A stretch of 64,000 bases of DNA from Calliopum simillimum. Taxonomy: Eukaryota; Arthropoda; Insecta; Diptera; Lauxaniidae. Shown here piece after piece: positions 11,615-22,570 of the stretch. The notes beneath the pieces are model-generated. The model was not told where the DNA came from. It ran no database searches and saw nothing but the letters and a program-made list of their open reading frames with translations. The first letter of the stretch is position 1. Every line of letters starts with the position of its first letter. Made by a program: the position numbers and the translations under genes. The DNA lies in contig OX638370.1 of assembly GCA_951812925.1 (NCBI GenBank), positions 38,815,948 to 38,879,947 of the forward strand. The letters are read 5' to 3'.

Positions 11615-12402
11615 TATAAATATGTATATGTATAGCACCTTATGAGCTTGATTAGGAAATTGGTTTCATAAGTATGAGCGCATTTAATTGAAATTGAAAT
11701 TTTCGGGAAAAATTGCTACAGTGCGTGCTTTAAAATAATATAGGCACAAAAGTTATTATTAAATTTTAAATTTTGAAAGAAATTCAAAAGCAAAAAATAA
11801 CTTGTATCTATTGTTATGATATCTTTTAATTACTTATATATTTTATGTTATACAGTCATAATCGTTCCGCAACAAAACATTTTTTTCGAAAGCAAATACT
11901 GGTAAGCAATGGTTTACAAATAAATCAATAACAAATCAATCAAAATACAATTATGATAAGAAATTATTATACCAAAGAGCATTCAATATTTATCAGTAGA
12001 AAACGTAGGTACAACAGCCATAATCTCTTAAGCTAAATAGTGTTGAGAAAATCGTAAATTCTTGAAAATGCTCGCAAACGTTTAAAAAAGTCCAAAATGT
12101 TGATAGAAACGAAAAACTTTGAAGAATTTGCAAAACTCAAAAGACAAAATACAAAAAAATTTCGAAAAATGCTTCTAAAGTAAAAAAAATTCTGAAGAAT
12201 TCGAAACTATCAAAGAATTAATGAAAAAGTAGAAAATTATATAGGAAGTGCATATCTTGGAGTGTTTTAAAAAATCGAAAAAATCCTGCTGAGGTTGAAA
12301 AATTTGAGAAAGACGAAACTTTCGAAGAAAAAGAGAAAATCAAATAAACTCGAAACTCGCGGTGAATATTGAGAAAGGCAAAAATGTTGGTAAGGTCGGG
12401 AA
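11615..12402. other. Unassigned A-rich intron sequence
   Basis: The stretch at 12060-12390 is rich in GAAAA-type words with no open frame. No feature was recognised. Confidence 0.5.
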
Positions 12403-12404
12403 TA

Positions 12405-13592
12405 CGTAGTGCACTAATTATATTTTGGGAACTGGCAACACTAATGTCAATAGCTAAAATCTGGTAACACCAAAATAAAGTTTGACATTTTTTAGCATAA
12501 ACGTACTCACAACGTTTTGCTGTACAAGTGCTATTTGTTTTGTTTACAGTGAGTTAAGAAAATCAATTTGGCCAAAAAATGGAAATTTCATGAGAAGGTT
12601 GTCGTTGAATTATTTTTCACAACTTTAGACGTGGATTATCTCAACACGAATGTGTCGATGAACTCAGTTCTTTGCATGTCGATAAAGCACCATCAAAAAC
12701 TACAGTATGTGGCTGGTATAGTGAATTCAATCGTGGTCGTAGTTCGGTCGCCGACGAATTCCGTGAAGGTCGTCCAAAATTGGTTGTTGTGCCACAAAAC
12801 ATGAACTGATAATGCAAGATCGTCATGTGACATATTGTGAGATAGAAGCATCCTTGCACATTAGTTCCACTCCAATACGTTCGATTTTGCATGAACATTT
12901 AGTTGTAAAAAACGTTTGTTCCCGTTGGAAACCCCATAATTTATCAACCGGGTGACGAATCATGTATTTATGCGTATGAGCCGGAAACAAAACAGCAATC
13001 GACCGTGTGGGTATTCCAAGACGAGCTTAACCCAATAAATGTTGTTCGTGAAAGAAGCACAGCGAAGCAAATGGTCAACTGTTTCTCGGCCGAATGAGTC
13101 GTGTGGCCACTGTTCCACGTGAACAACGTAGGACGGTCAATTTTGAGTAGTACACGACCATTGGTTTGCCGGAAGCCATCGGAGAAATTCGTAAAACCAA
13201 CCCCCGATAGCGAATCATTCTCCATCATGACAATGCGAGCTCTCACACATCTCGTGAAACAGGTGAATTTTTGAGCAGTCAAAACATCGAATTGATGACT
13301 CGTCCTTCGTACAGTCCTGATTTGGCACCCAATGACTTCTTCTTGTTCCCGAACATCAAAGGTAAACTGCGTGGTCAACGATTTACGAGCGCCGAAGAAG
13401 TGGTTGAAGCGTGCAAAAACCATGTTTTGGAGGTGTCTCAAGAGGAATAGGAAAACTGCTATGACAAATGGTTTGAACGAATGCGAAAGTGAATTGATCA
13501 TCAAAGGGAATATTTTGAAAACAATAAAGCCATTTTCAATTAAAAATGTTTGTTATTATGTGCTACTCCCGAAGTATAAGTAGTGCCCTACG
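12405..13592 (+). mobile_element. Mariner (DD34D) element, inactive
   Basis: Inverted ends CGTAGTGCACTA and TAGTGCCCTACG are flanked by TA (12403-12404, 13593-13594). Total length is 1.19 kb, usual for mariner. The inside carries a broken mariner transposase. Confidence 0.85.
12568..13450 (+). pseudogene. Mariner transposase, multiple frameshifts and stops
   Basis: Read across frames, the plus strand shows the helix-turn-helix part (WYSEFNRGRSSVADE, EGRPKLVVVPQN), a central part (TVWVFQDELNP) and the catalytic C-terminus (LHHDNASSHTSRET, SYSPDLAPNDFFLFP). The Asp before NASSHTS and the Asp of the APNDFF motif are conserved mariner catalytic positions. In-frame stops (for example in GCCGAATGAGTCG near 13095) and frame changes break it into at least four pieces. 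It is not functional. Confidence 0.85.
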
Positions 13593-13594
13593 TA

Positions 13595-14520
13595 TAAGGC
13601 AAAAAATGCTTAGAATTTCAAAAACTTCACACGTATTTCTTGGACGATTCTAAGCATTTTATGCCTAGAACACTTTTTTCGTAAGATGCCTCTCTCTACA
13701 GTAAACAAAGAGTTTTGCTTGCCGCGGGCGTTCAAAAGCCAAAAACTCACATCTAGCGACCGAATCCCATCTTGAGTCATACATCATTTTAAAGCTTATA
13801 AATTATGCTTAATTTAAAGTGATTTTAAAAAAAATTTTAAGTGTAATATTTTTTTATAAAAAGAACACTTAAAAATGAAGGTATAAATTTTTTAAAAAAC
13901 ACTCTTTTCATGAAAATGACTAAAAACGCCAACTTCAGCACCCTATATTTTAACAACAAATAGTACAAGGACCATATCCTCCCGTATAATTGTTCTTGCA
14001 CACCGGAAATTTTCAGCTGGTACACGTGGCGTGTTTTGCTTCATATACTGAAACTCTGAATATCCAAGTTCGAGCTAATCAAAATAAAAAGTACAGTTTC
14101 GGGGTTGTGAACTTGAACTCGTTTGAGATTGGCACAGGGATTGAAACCCCGAATATGTTGGGCTTGGGTAGATCTAAGGAAAAAGATCAGAATTGGGTTC
14201 GGGGTTCATAAAAACCATTTTGTTTCAGTCCCTATTATTATAAGAAAAATAACATTTCCTTAATTAAAATCATCATTCAATAGCTTTGAAGCTAGTTCTT
14301 ATGTTCTTTTTATGGGAATCACCAAAATTGTTCGTCATTAGATTAGATACCATGCGGTCAACTTAAAATCAAATTTTATCACTAAGCACTTCCCTAATGC
14401 CTAACACAATTTGATTGATTTAAATGGCACATGTCAATTACAATACACAAAACTTGCAAAACTTTAACTATAATTTTGCATTTTAATAAAAATTAGTCGC
14501 TAGCGCGTTGCGATACAGCA
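13595..14520. other. Unassigned intron sequence with a short hairpin
   Basis: AAATGCTTAGAAT (about 13606) and ATTCTAAGCATTT (about 13648) form a 13-bp inverted repeat. A similar ACGATTCTTAGCATTTT recurs at about 44770. Nothing else was recognised. Confidence 0.4.
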
Positions 14521-14582
14521 CGGATCCGTACGGTGCAAAACTTCTCGATTCAGTTTAAATATAATTTATTTGAAAATTTATA

Positions 14583-14900
14583 ATGAATCGAGGTAGAGGT
14601 GGACCCCCACCATATGGCGGACCACCACCACCGGGTTTTCGTGGTCCGCCACCTCGTCGTGGCGGTGCAGTGGTTAATGTTAATATCGGTGGAGGACCAC
14701 CACCACGTCCAGGACCAACTGTAATTATTGGCGCACCAAGACCGCCACCAACTGTTATTATAGGAAGACCACCACCTCCACCAACTACGATTGTCATAGG
14801 AGCACCACCACCACCACGACCTTTTGTTGGCGCAGTTGTACAGCCAGGAGTCTACGTGCGTCCACAGGAAGAAGTTGTTTGTTGTTGTACTATTTCATGA
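14583..14900 (+). CDS. Small Pro/Gly-rich protein, intronless, nested in the spondin intron
   Basis: This is a complete 105-residue frame starting at ATG. It is built of GGPPP, RPPPTVIIG and PPPPTTIVIG-type repeats, with Val/Ile-rich spacers, and ends EEVVCCCTIS. The codons vary at third positions while the repeat motif is kept, which argues for selection on protein. The Cys triplet at the C-terminus could be lipidated, and the ATG has no signal peptide after it. A run of AT-rich sequence with AATAAA-like words follows near 15020-15030. No named family is recognised. Low-complexity frames are easily spurious: the opposite strand is also open here (14555-14797), so some doubt remains. Confidence 0.6.
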   Translation: MNRGRGGPPPYGGPPPPGFRGPPPRRGGAVVNVNIGGGPPPRPGPTVIIGAPRPPPTVIIGRPPPPPTTIVIGAPPPPRPFVGAVVQPGVYVRPQEEVVCCCTIS

Positions 14901-15039
14901 GTTGCATCTGAAAGCAATGCAACATTTAGGCTTAATTCCTTACACTTAAGACTGGTACTGAGTTCTCATTAATTGTATAACCATTAAATTTATAATTAAT
15001 TAATTAAAAAAATTAAATTATTAAATTAAATAAAAATAA

Positions 15040-15812
15040 AAAAAATTTTTTTCATATGTTTGCACTCATAATTATGAAAAAATTAATCACATGCCATTAA
15101 CAACTACTAAGCTGGTCACATTTTTACGGTTTCAATGTGGCTTTATGTGAATAATTAAATAATCCTTTTGTTTTTGAAAGATAAAAAAGGATTGATAAAA
15201 ACTAAGTATATACCATTTTGAATGAAAAATAAATTTATTATTCATAATACGGGTAATACTTGTCCAAAGTAAATTCAGTATTGCTGGGTAGCTTTTTACT
15301 AAAATCACAGTGTATTGTTCAGTGCAATGCAGATATAAACTTGATTGATTTTAAATCCTACAATATGGAAATGTAACCTTTATTCAGTCCAAGGTTATTC
15401 TTCGCCGGGTTAATACAGTCCATGTATCACTTTATTGTGCTGTTCCCTATAATATTTCAAGAGTGCTTCCCTGTTTAATTGCTCTTCCCCTTTCTTGAAT
15501 GATGTAGAGAATGTTTGCATTGGAATTTCAGAGTTTTAGCTTGCTAGAATACTAAACTTATACCAATTCTTGCCCGATTATTATTTAAGTCTAGACATCT
15601 TTAGGTAATCCAATTTATGTGAAAGTGAACAACAAAAGTGTTTTTCAAATACACTGAGAAAAGAGTATGTTTCCCTCACAGAAATATATTTGATTGAACA
15701 TTCTTGAAAATATAAGCCTTTAATTGGACATTGAAATATTGTTGATTGGTACAAAAATGATATCTGTTTGATGGAATGTGAATGTGCGTTTCAAATATTT
15801 GCTACAACTTAA
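15040..15812. other. Unassigned intron sequence
   Basis: No coding or repeat pattern is recognised in this AT-rich stretch. Confidence 0.5.
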
Positions 15813-15814
15813 AA

Positions 15815-15940
15815 AAAAATCGTGTCTGGGATTCGAATGTGCACTAGACAGAGTTAGCTGAATGTATAAGATGTTTGACTGATAACCGGGTGGAGTATGT
15901 ACGAATCCCAAACAAGAAAGTTTTTTTTTTTTTTTTTTTT
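15815..15940. repeat. Hairpin repeat with tRNA B-box-like arms
   Basis: TGGGATTCGAATGTGCAC (about 15826) and GTATGTACGAATCCCAAAC (about 15895) form an imperfect inverted repeat. Each arm contains TTCGAATCCC-like text. An A run precedes and a T run of about 20 follows. This resembles a small MITE or a tRNA-derived repeat. Confidence 0.45.
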
Positions 15941-16182
15941 TTGAATTAATTATTTTATTAGATTTACTTTGATTGATTTTGTGATTCGTTATATCTCTTT
16001 CGTATTTCAATCCGTATATGGTGAACATCTTTAGTTATGATATAGTTCTGACAGTTAGCTGTAGGATTCAGTAATTTACATTCGGTCATTTCATCCAGGG
16101 GCTTAAAGAATTCATGGATTCCCTCTTGCGATTACAATAAAACAAGTTTACAAATTTAGCTGGGAAATATATGGAAGCATCT

Positions 16183-16250
16183 AACAAAGAACAAAATGCC
16201 CTGGAGGAATGAGTTCAATCCCCACACAGACAAGATTTTTTTTTTAAGTT
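16183..16250 (+). repeat. B-box-like fragment with T-run
   Basis: GAGTTCAATCCCCACACAG followed shortly by a run of Ts resembles the 3' half of a tRNA-derived unit. No A box is visible. Confidence 0.3.
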
Positions 16251-16634
16251 TTTTGCAACTTGGCGAGTGCATTCAAATTTGCGAGAAGAGTTTTTTTTTT
16301 TAAATTCATAACAAATATTATAAATTATGATGTTTTTGTGATCCTAGCAAATATTGCCATGTTAGTTCCTAATTAATAAAAAGATTAATAATAATAAGGC
16401 TCTGAACAAAATATAAGAAAAGTCTTTAGATTCAAACTTATATTTGGTAATTATTAACAAATATACGATTGAGTAAATCAAATTGCTCAAATATGCCGCT
16501 CATTAAATAATATCAAATATTCGATTCGCCTATATCAAATATATTATTTATTAATTATTACCAATTTTTGATGTATATAATCATACAGTTTTCTTGGTGT
16601 AGTGTTTAAGTTTAAATAAATATACTTACTGCTA

Positions 16635-16920
16635 TACTTAAATTGGAGCGTCAGGCGTTGCGTTATTTAACGTTACACAAAAGCGTCAAGCGCCATACCG
16701 AAATAAAGAGCGTTGCGTTGAAGTCATTTGTTTGTCGAAATCATATTGTTGTTTCTTTTTTTACTTTTCTGCAGCTAACTTCACTCAATAACGCTTTGTC
16801 AATATTGGAAATTCGAATAGCTGAGCGTTGAGCGTTGGCCATTTCGGTATACGCCATACAAATTGTATGTACATGAGAAATTTCTGACCGCAAAATAACG
16901 CTGACGCTCCAATTTAGGTA
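16635..16920. mobile_element. MITE with about 20-bp inverted ends
   Basis: TACTTAAATTGGAGCGTCAG at the left matches the complement of the right end (CTGACGCTCCAATTTAGGTA). The 286-bp body is rich in GCGTT words near both ends and has no credible coding sequence. Confidence 0.65.
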
Positions 16921-17138
16921 TGGCAGTTAGAAATCATATTTTGTATTATAGAGACTTTCAAATAGATTTTAGCTAAATTTTATTGTCAAAAGTTGTAATA
17001 CTTAAAAACTATCTTTCAGAACATCTTTTTCTTATGGAATGAAATGAGTTATTTTTGAATTTTTAACTCAGATAGAAGTTATTTTCGACCCGAAACAAAA
17101 CTCGAAGAAATTAAATTAATAGCAAAATTTTTATTTAT

Positions 17139-17235
17139 GGGTGTTATCGTGAATAAATTTTCCCGTGGAATTTTTCTCAGGTTTCAATGGAGAATGCATG
17201 GCAGCCTGAGAAAAACTCTCGGCCACGATAACCCA
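17139..17235. mobile_element. Short hairpin MITE
   Basis: Inverted pairs GTTATCGTG/CACGATAAC and TTTTTCTCAGG/CCTGAGAAAAA make a hairpin of about 95 bp with a 20-bp loop. Confidence 0.5.
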
Positions 17236-17728
17236 AATGTATTTTAAGATCCATAACTTAAATAGTTTATTTTATAAAGTTTTAGTGTATCAAAGTAGCT
17301 TTAGATTTTTAAGCTCAGATACCAAAAGATCATATTGTTTATTAGGATTTAGTGGTGAACGTGTATCAAAGATTTTTAGAAATGTTATGTCCCACTAACT
17401 TGGCTTTCGAATGGTATAACTCATTACTGTTTCTCGTTTCCCAAACCTCACATAGGTTACTATCATCACTGAAGTATTGTGCAATAATGTAGAAGGCAAA
17501 GAGTGATGAAAATGTCTGTACCGTGCATGTCCTCAGCGACAAATATTGAAATCAGACCAAGTTAAACTACTTTCAAGTTCAAAAAGTATAAAGTTTTATA
17601 AAACTTTCTTTCAATGATATACGTACTATTAAACTAACCCTTTGCGTGATTAGAAGCTTATAACGCTTTACGTAACTGAAAAAAATTTTTGTCAATTTGA
17701 CTTACCGGTGTTAGGATCACAACAATAA

Positions 17729-18429
17729 AAACTAGTAAGGGTGTAACTTTTGGCCTGGCCAAAAAATAAATACCCTAGACTGCAGTATTTTGAAAATTTT
17801 GCTTATATGTATAGTTTTTAGTGTCAGAGTGAAATTTAGTTGGATTATCTCAAAAAACTCCTTCAGTATAGCATTTTGAAACTTTTGCTTATATGGGAGG
17901 TGCCACGCCCCTTGTCCGATTTCACCCAATTTTTGCTGAGAGCTTTCATTTATAATTTTTAGTGTCTGAGCCAAATTTGGTTCGAATATCTCAAAAAACG
18001 CTTTCAGTATAGCGTTTTGAAGATTTTGCTTATATAGGAGGTGCCACGCCCTCTTGTCCGAATTCGCTCAGTTTTTTTTCAGAGCTTGCGCTTACAATTC
18101 GTAGTACTTATGTGTATTGTGGTTGCATTGTCGTGAAAAATACTCCAAAAGTTGCATTTTGAATATATTTTTTGTATGGGCGGTAGGCGTGTCCGTTGAC
18201 CGATTTCGCTTATTTTCAATCCCCCGAGCTAACTTTGACGACGGAGGCAGTGTACCAAATTTCATTGAATTATCTTGCTCAGTTTTCTCAAAAAGTGTAT
18301 TTCAACACACAGCCAGCCTGCCAGCCAGACAGACGGACATGGCTATATCGACTGAGGAGGTGACGCTGATCGAGAATATATATACTTTTCTATACCTGCC
18401 ACGCCTCCTTCTCTGCGTTACAAACGGAA
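17729..18429 (+). repeat. Dispersed repeat family A, copy 1 (left part, interrupted)
   Basis: It begins AACTAGTAAGGGTGTAAC and GGCCTGGCC, then sub-repeats of about 145 bp with GGAGGTGCCACGCCC. It ends in the block TGGCTATATCGACTGAGG ... CTCTGCGTTACAAACGG. It breaks off exactly at the fold-back insertion; the missing end (AAGGACAAAGTGAATATACC) resumes at 27680. Comparable repeats are widespread in fly introns. Its superfamily is not settled here. Confidence 0.85.
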
Positions 18430-19411
18430 TAAACTAAGATACGAATAAGGAGAGATTTTCACTCATCTGTTTAATGGATGAAACCTATTTTTTATGAAAG
18501 TAAATACGTTTAGAAACATATTGTGAGTGGGTTGCCTAAAAAAACCCTGGCAAGGCTATGGTTCATTCCATTTTGAAAAGTGCATTTTTTTCAAAAAATC
18601 CACTCATCTGTTTAATGAAAAAATCATATACCATTCGAAAGTTTAGAGCCTCTACAATATGTAAAAGTAGGGTTGCCTATTTTTTTCCTGGCAAGGCATA
18701 GGGTTGCCAGGCTTTAAAAGGTCGGCCAAAACCACAAATTTCCACTCATCTGTTTAATGAAAAAATTATATACCATTCGAAAGCTTAGAGCCTCTACAAT
18801 ATGTTAAAGTAGGGTTGCCTATTTTTTTCCTGGCAAGGCATAGGGTTGCCAGGCTTTAAAAGGTCAGTCAATACCACAAATTTGCACTATGCGTTTAAAA
18901 AAAAAATGTGTTTAATGGAAAAATTATATACCAATCGAAAGTTTAAAGCCTCTACAATATGTTAACGTAGAGTTTGCTATTTTTTCTGGCAAGGCATAGG
19001 GTTGCCAGGCTTTAAAAGGTCGGCCAAAACCACAAATTTGCACTCATCTGTTTAATGAAAAAAATATACCATTCGAGAGCTTAGAGCCTCTACAATATGT
19101 TAAAGTAGGGTTGCCTATTTTTTTCCTGGCAAGGCATAGGGTTGCCAGGCTTTGAAAGGTCAGTCAATACCACAAATTTGTACTATGCGTTTAAAAACAA
19201 AATGTGTTTAATGGAAAAATTATACACCAATCGAAAGTTTAAAGCCTCTACAATATGTTAACGTAGAGTTTCCTATTTTTTCTGGCAAGGCATAGGTTTG
19301 CCAGGCTTTAAAAGGTCAGTCAATACCACAAATTTGCACTTATCTGTTTAATAAATAAATTTTGTGTTAAAATAAAGATAATTTCATTGCGAACACGGTG
19401 ATACAGGGTTG
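18430..19411 (+). repeat. Fold-back left arm: about seven 140-157-bp tandem units
   Basis: Units carry CACTCATCTGTTTAATG, GCCTCTACAATATGTTAA, GGGTTGCCTATTTTTT, and GGCAAGGCATAGGGTTGCC plus AGGCTTTAAAAGGTC. Two alternating subtypes exist: one with CTCATCTGTTTAAT and one with CTATGCGTTTAAAAA. The outermost unit is the most divergent. Confidence 0.85.
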
Positions 19412-20940
19412 CCTGTGAACAACCTGTTTTAAGCCAGGGTTGCCGAGCTTTAAGAAATGAAATATTGGTACAAATGAAAATGTGCGACAGAGAGATCCGA
19501 GTGAACTATTTGGTTAGGATGTATACTTATCTTGAAAATTTTATTTGTTATATCATCAGGAGACTAAAAACAAACCAGATTATTTTTTATTATAATATCT
19601 TTTTACATTTGTAAAAATTAAAAAAATTTTCAATTATGTAACATTTTGTTCTGTAGATCGCAGAATAATATCACACTTAAATATAAATTGAGGCTGGACA
19701 TACATAGAACATTCTCGCTACATTAAGACACAATGGAAGCGGGACTTTTTTTTTGGTTGCAGACACAGAGAGAAACAATAAGAAATTGTTTTGAGAAAGC
19801 AGTAGAAAAAATTCTGTTTTTTCCGCAGCTTTGAGTAGAGTAAATTCGAGTAATGTGGTCACCTTTTCTTTTTCGTCTATTTCTACTAAAGTAATGGTAG
19901 AAATAATTAGTAGTAGTTATTCTATCGTTTTTACTATTTGATAATTTATATAGTAAAATATTAATATTTTCAAGCGTGAGGCCAGTAAAATTGAAAGTAC
20001 GTAAAAAAGCTTTAAAAGAAAAGTGTCGGGCCATGTGGATCACCCTGTCCATTTCCTAAAATAGTACCGTGATTCGCAACTTTAGTTGGCTAAAAGTCTA
20101 GTAGTATTATTTTGGATTATATTTGCAATAAAATAGCTGTATAGGCTTATTAAAAATATTTTATAGTAACATAAACGAGATTCATACTAACAAGTAAATA
20201 AGTAATAACAGATCCAGAATCATACGTAAAAGAGTTCTCCGGATTACTCATACTGGAGTATCCCACCCTTGTAATTAGCTTTTTAAGGTGTAAAAGTAAT
20301 CAGAGTTGATATACAGTATATAATATGGCACAGTCTACATTACCCGAATACATCACTTTTTTGAAATAATCTTTGAATGTATGAAAGAAATGCAAAATCA
20401 GACTAGCTTATGCATTTCTTCGTTGAATAATAGTTCCACAATTGCCTTAGAGTTCTTTGAATTTTAGAAAACAGAGTTCTGAGGAAGTCTACTTGACCTC
20501 ACAGCATATGTTAAGAAATAGCACACATGTAAGGAGCATTATAGAAAAGCCAAAGATCGTACAAAATATTTTTTTTTGCGTTTTAATGTGCACAAAAAGC
20601 CACAATTGTTACACAATCTTTAATATACAAATAAACAGGTGCACCACATTACCTGCATAGTCTACATTGCCCTAACTTACTCTTCTCGTTTTGTATTTGG
20701 ATTTTTAGCTGTAAATAATTAAAATGAAGCTGAACTTGAAAAAGTAAATAAACAGTTGTTGTTAGATTCAAAAATTATTATGCTATGTTTGTGTGACACT
20801 TTTTGGAGCCGAATGCAGAAGGAGAATCAAATACAAAAAAGTAATCAACAAAATTCTCCCAACCGCAAAAACATTTCACCCGCATTGTGGTCTGGCCTTA
20901 AGCTTAACGCTAATTTTGTAGAGTAGAAATGTCTACTTAT
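19412..20940. other. Interior of the fold-back element, left of the LINE
   Basis: No recognisable protein was seen. The minus-strand frame at 19723-20052 has no motif. Confidence 0.5.
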
Positions 20941-21150
20941 TATTTTTTATGTACAGTATTGCGTTGTCTCTCTTGCTGTTCGGTAGTGATTTCTCCGTTA
21001 CAGTGTATTAGTCAAACATACTAACAGTCTTTGCGGTTATACCTCAGTGCCAAAAATATAGTTTTCTTCGAGACTTTTTTTTTCTCTCCTGCATTTTTTC
21101 TTTAATAGTTTTGCTTATTTGTCTAACCGGGGCCAAGACCCCAACTAACA

Positions 21151-22443
21151 ATGGTGCTTAATACGGTACCACCCGACATACCACCTAGGTTGTCCAACAT
21201 TGCCCAACCAACAATCGAATATGATAAATCTAGATCACTCAATAATAAAACAAGTGGAGCAAAATATTTAGTTATGTCCAGGAAAAATAGTGATGATGGC
21301 CTTACCAAGGTTTCACCATTCTTAATAAAGAAAGTAATCGACTACACTGCTGGCAATGCAGTCGAAACTTGCAAAAAACTGAGAAATGGCACCATCCTGA
21401 TTAAAACAAAAGATCATTTGCAAGCAGAAAAATTAGTAAAACTAATTTCGCTATCGCCTACTATTTCAATAGACATTTCCGAACATAGCTCGTTAAATCA
21501 CTCTAAGGGTGTTATATATTCGAACGACCTCCGAGGCATAAGTGACGATGTCATTCTTGCTGAGCTGTGCAATCAAAATATAACAGAAGTAAAAAAAATC
21601 TTAAAAAAAACAATAACTAAAGAGCTCGCAGAAACCGGTTTAGTGATACTCACCTTCGCCGCACCGAGTCTACCATCAGAATTGTCGATTGGATATGAAA
21701 AAGTTAAAGTTCGACCGTATATCCCCCTTCCTCTTCGATGCAATAACTGCCAACGTTTTGGTCACATTGGCAAGGTATGCAAAAATGACAAAATTTGCTC
21801 AAACTGCGCCAAAAAATACCACACCAACATTGAACTTAATGAGGAATGCAATGATCTCAAATGCTGCATAAATTGCAATGAAAACAACATCGATCTACAA
21901 AACCGCAACGCTTTTGACAAAAAATGCCCTATTTTCTTAAAAGAAAAAGAAATTCAAGCCATTATTACACTCAACAAAGTAGACAGAAGAACCGCTATCA
22001 CTACTTACAAAGAGCGCAATCAACATAATGGACCTTCATTCTCCAGTGTTATGCGCCAGAGTTCCAACATCACTTCAACATCTACCGCTTCACACCACAA
22101 CTCCAACCATTCTTCACAACTTGCTTTACACCCACGCAATAACACTAACAACATCGTTTCTACACAGCAGAACCTCACTTCAAGAGAGCTCGTTAGTTAT
22201 GCCGACGTTCTCTCAGACCAAGAGCCAACACCTCAAACAAACCCATCAAAAGTTCAACTAACCACACAACGCATAACAGAGACAAAAATTAAAATTCTCC
22301 CGAGGAATACTTCCAACCGAACTAAAAGAAAATTGAAAAAATTAAAAACTTCAACCAACAACAAAAAAACAACTCAAAACCAGAGAACATCACAACATGA
22401 TTCTTCTGACTCTATGTCAGTCGAGGATGAGTTAGAACAATAA
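21151..22443 (+). CDS. I-type LINE ORF1, gag-like nucleic-acid-binding protein
   Basis: This complete 430-residue frame begins at ATG. The N-terminal half is an RRM-like region typical of this gag family. A zinc-knuckle cluster follows, starting with CNNCQRFGHIGKVC (CX2CX4HX4C, residues 197-210), then CSNCAKKYH (from 216) and CINCNENN. The C-terminal 150 residues are Ser/Thr/Asn-rich and end in a basic patch (RNTSNRTKRKLKKLK). In the family this protein coats the element RNA in ribonucleoprotein particles. ORF2 starts 127 bases downstream in another frame. Confidence 0.92.
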   Translation: MVLNTVPPDIPPRLSNIAQPTIEYDKSRSLNNKTSGAKYLVMSRKNSDDGLTKVSPFLIKKVIDYTAGNAVETCKKLRNGTILIKTKDHLQAEKLVKLISLSPTISIDISEHSSLNHSKGVIYSNDLRGISDDVILAELCNQNITEVKKILKKTITKELAETGLVILTFAAPSLPSELSIGYEKVKVRPYIPLPLRCNNCQRFGHIGKVCKNDKICSNCAKKYHTNIELNEECNDLKCCINCNENNIDLQNRNAFDKKCPIFLKEKEIQAIITLNKVDRRTAITTYKERNQHNGPSFSSVMRQSSNITSTSTASHHNSNHSSQLALHPRNNTNNIVSTQQNLTSRELVSYADVLSDQEPTPQTNPSKVQLTTQRITETKIKILPRNTSNRTKRKLKKLKTSTNNKKTTQNQRTSQHDSSDSMSVEDELEQ

Positions 22444-22570
22444 CAACAACAATAAGTATCAACAATAACATAAACATATATACTTAAAAATAAAGACACT
22501 TATTTCAACACACTTTATATTATATTACATATCAATAGGAATTAGCTATACTCTTAGTCATCAATTTAAA

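Noticed and set aside
12968..13504. 178-residue minus-strand frame
   Set aside because: It is the antisense shadow of the mariner transposase remnant, which explains the region fully.
14555..14797. Gly/Pro-rich minus-strand frame
   Set aside because: It is the mirror of the Pro/Gly-rich plus-strand gene. It lacks a better start or 3' signal.
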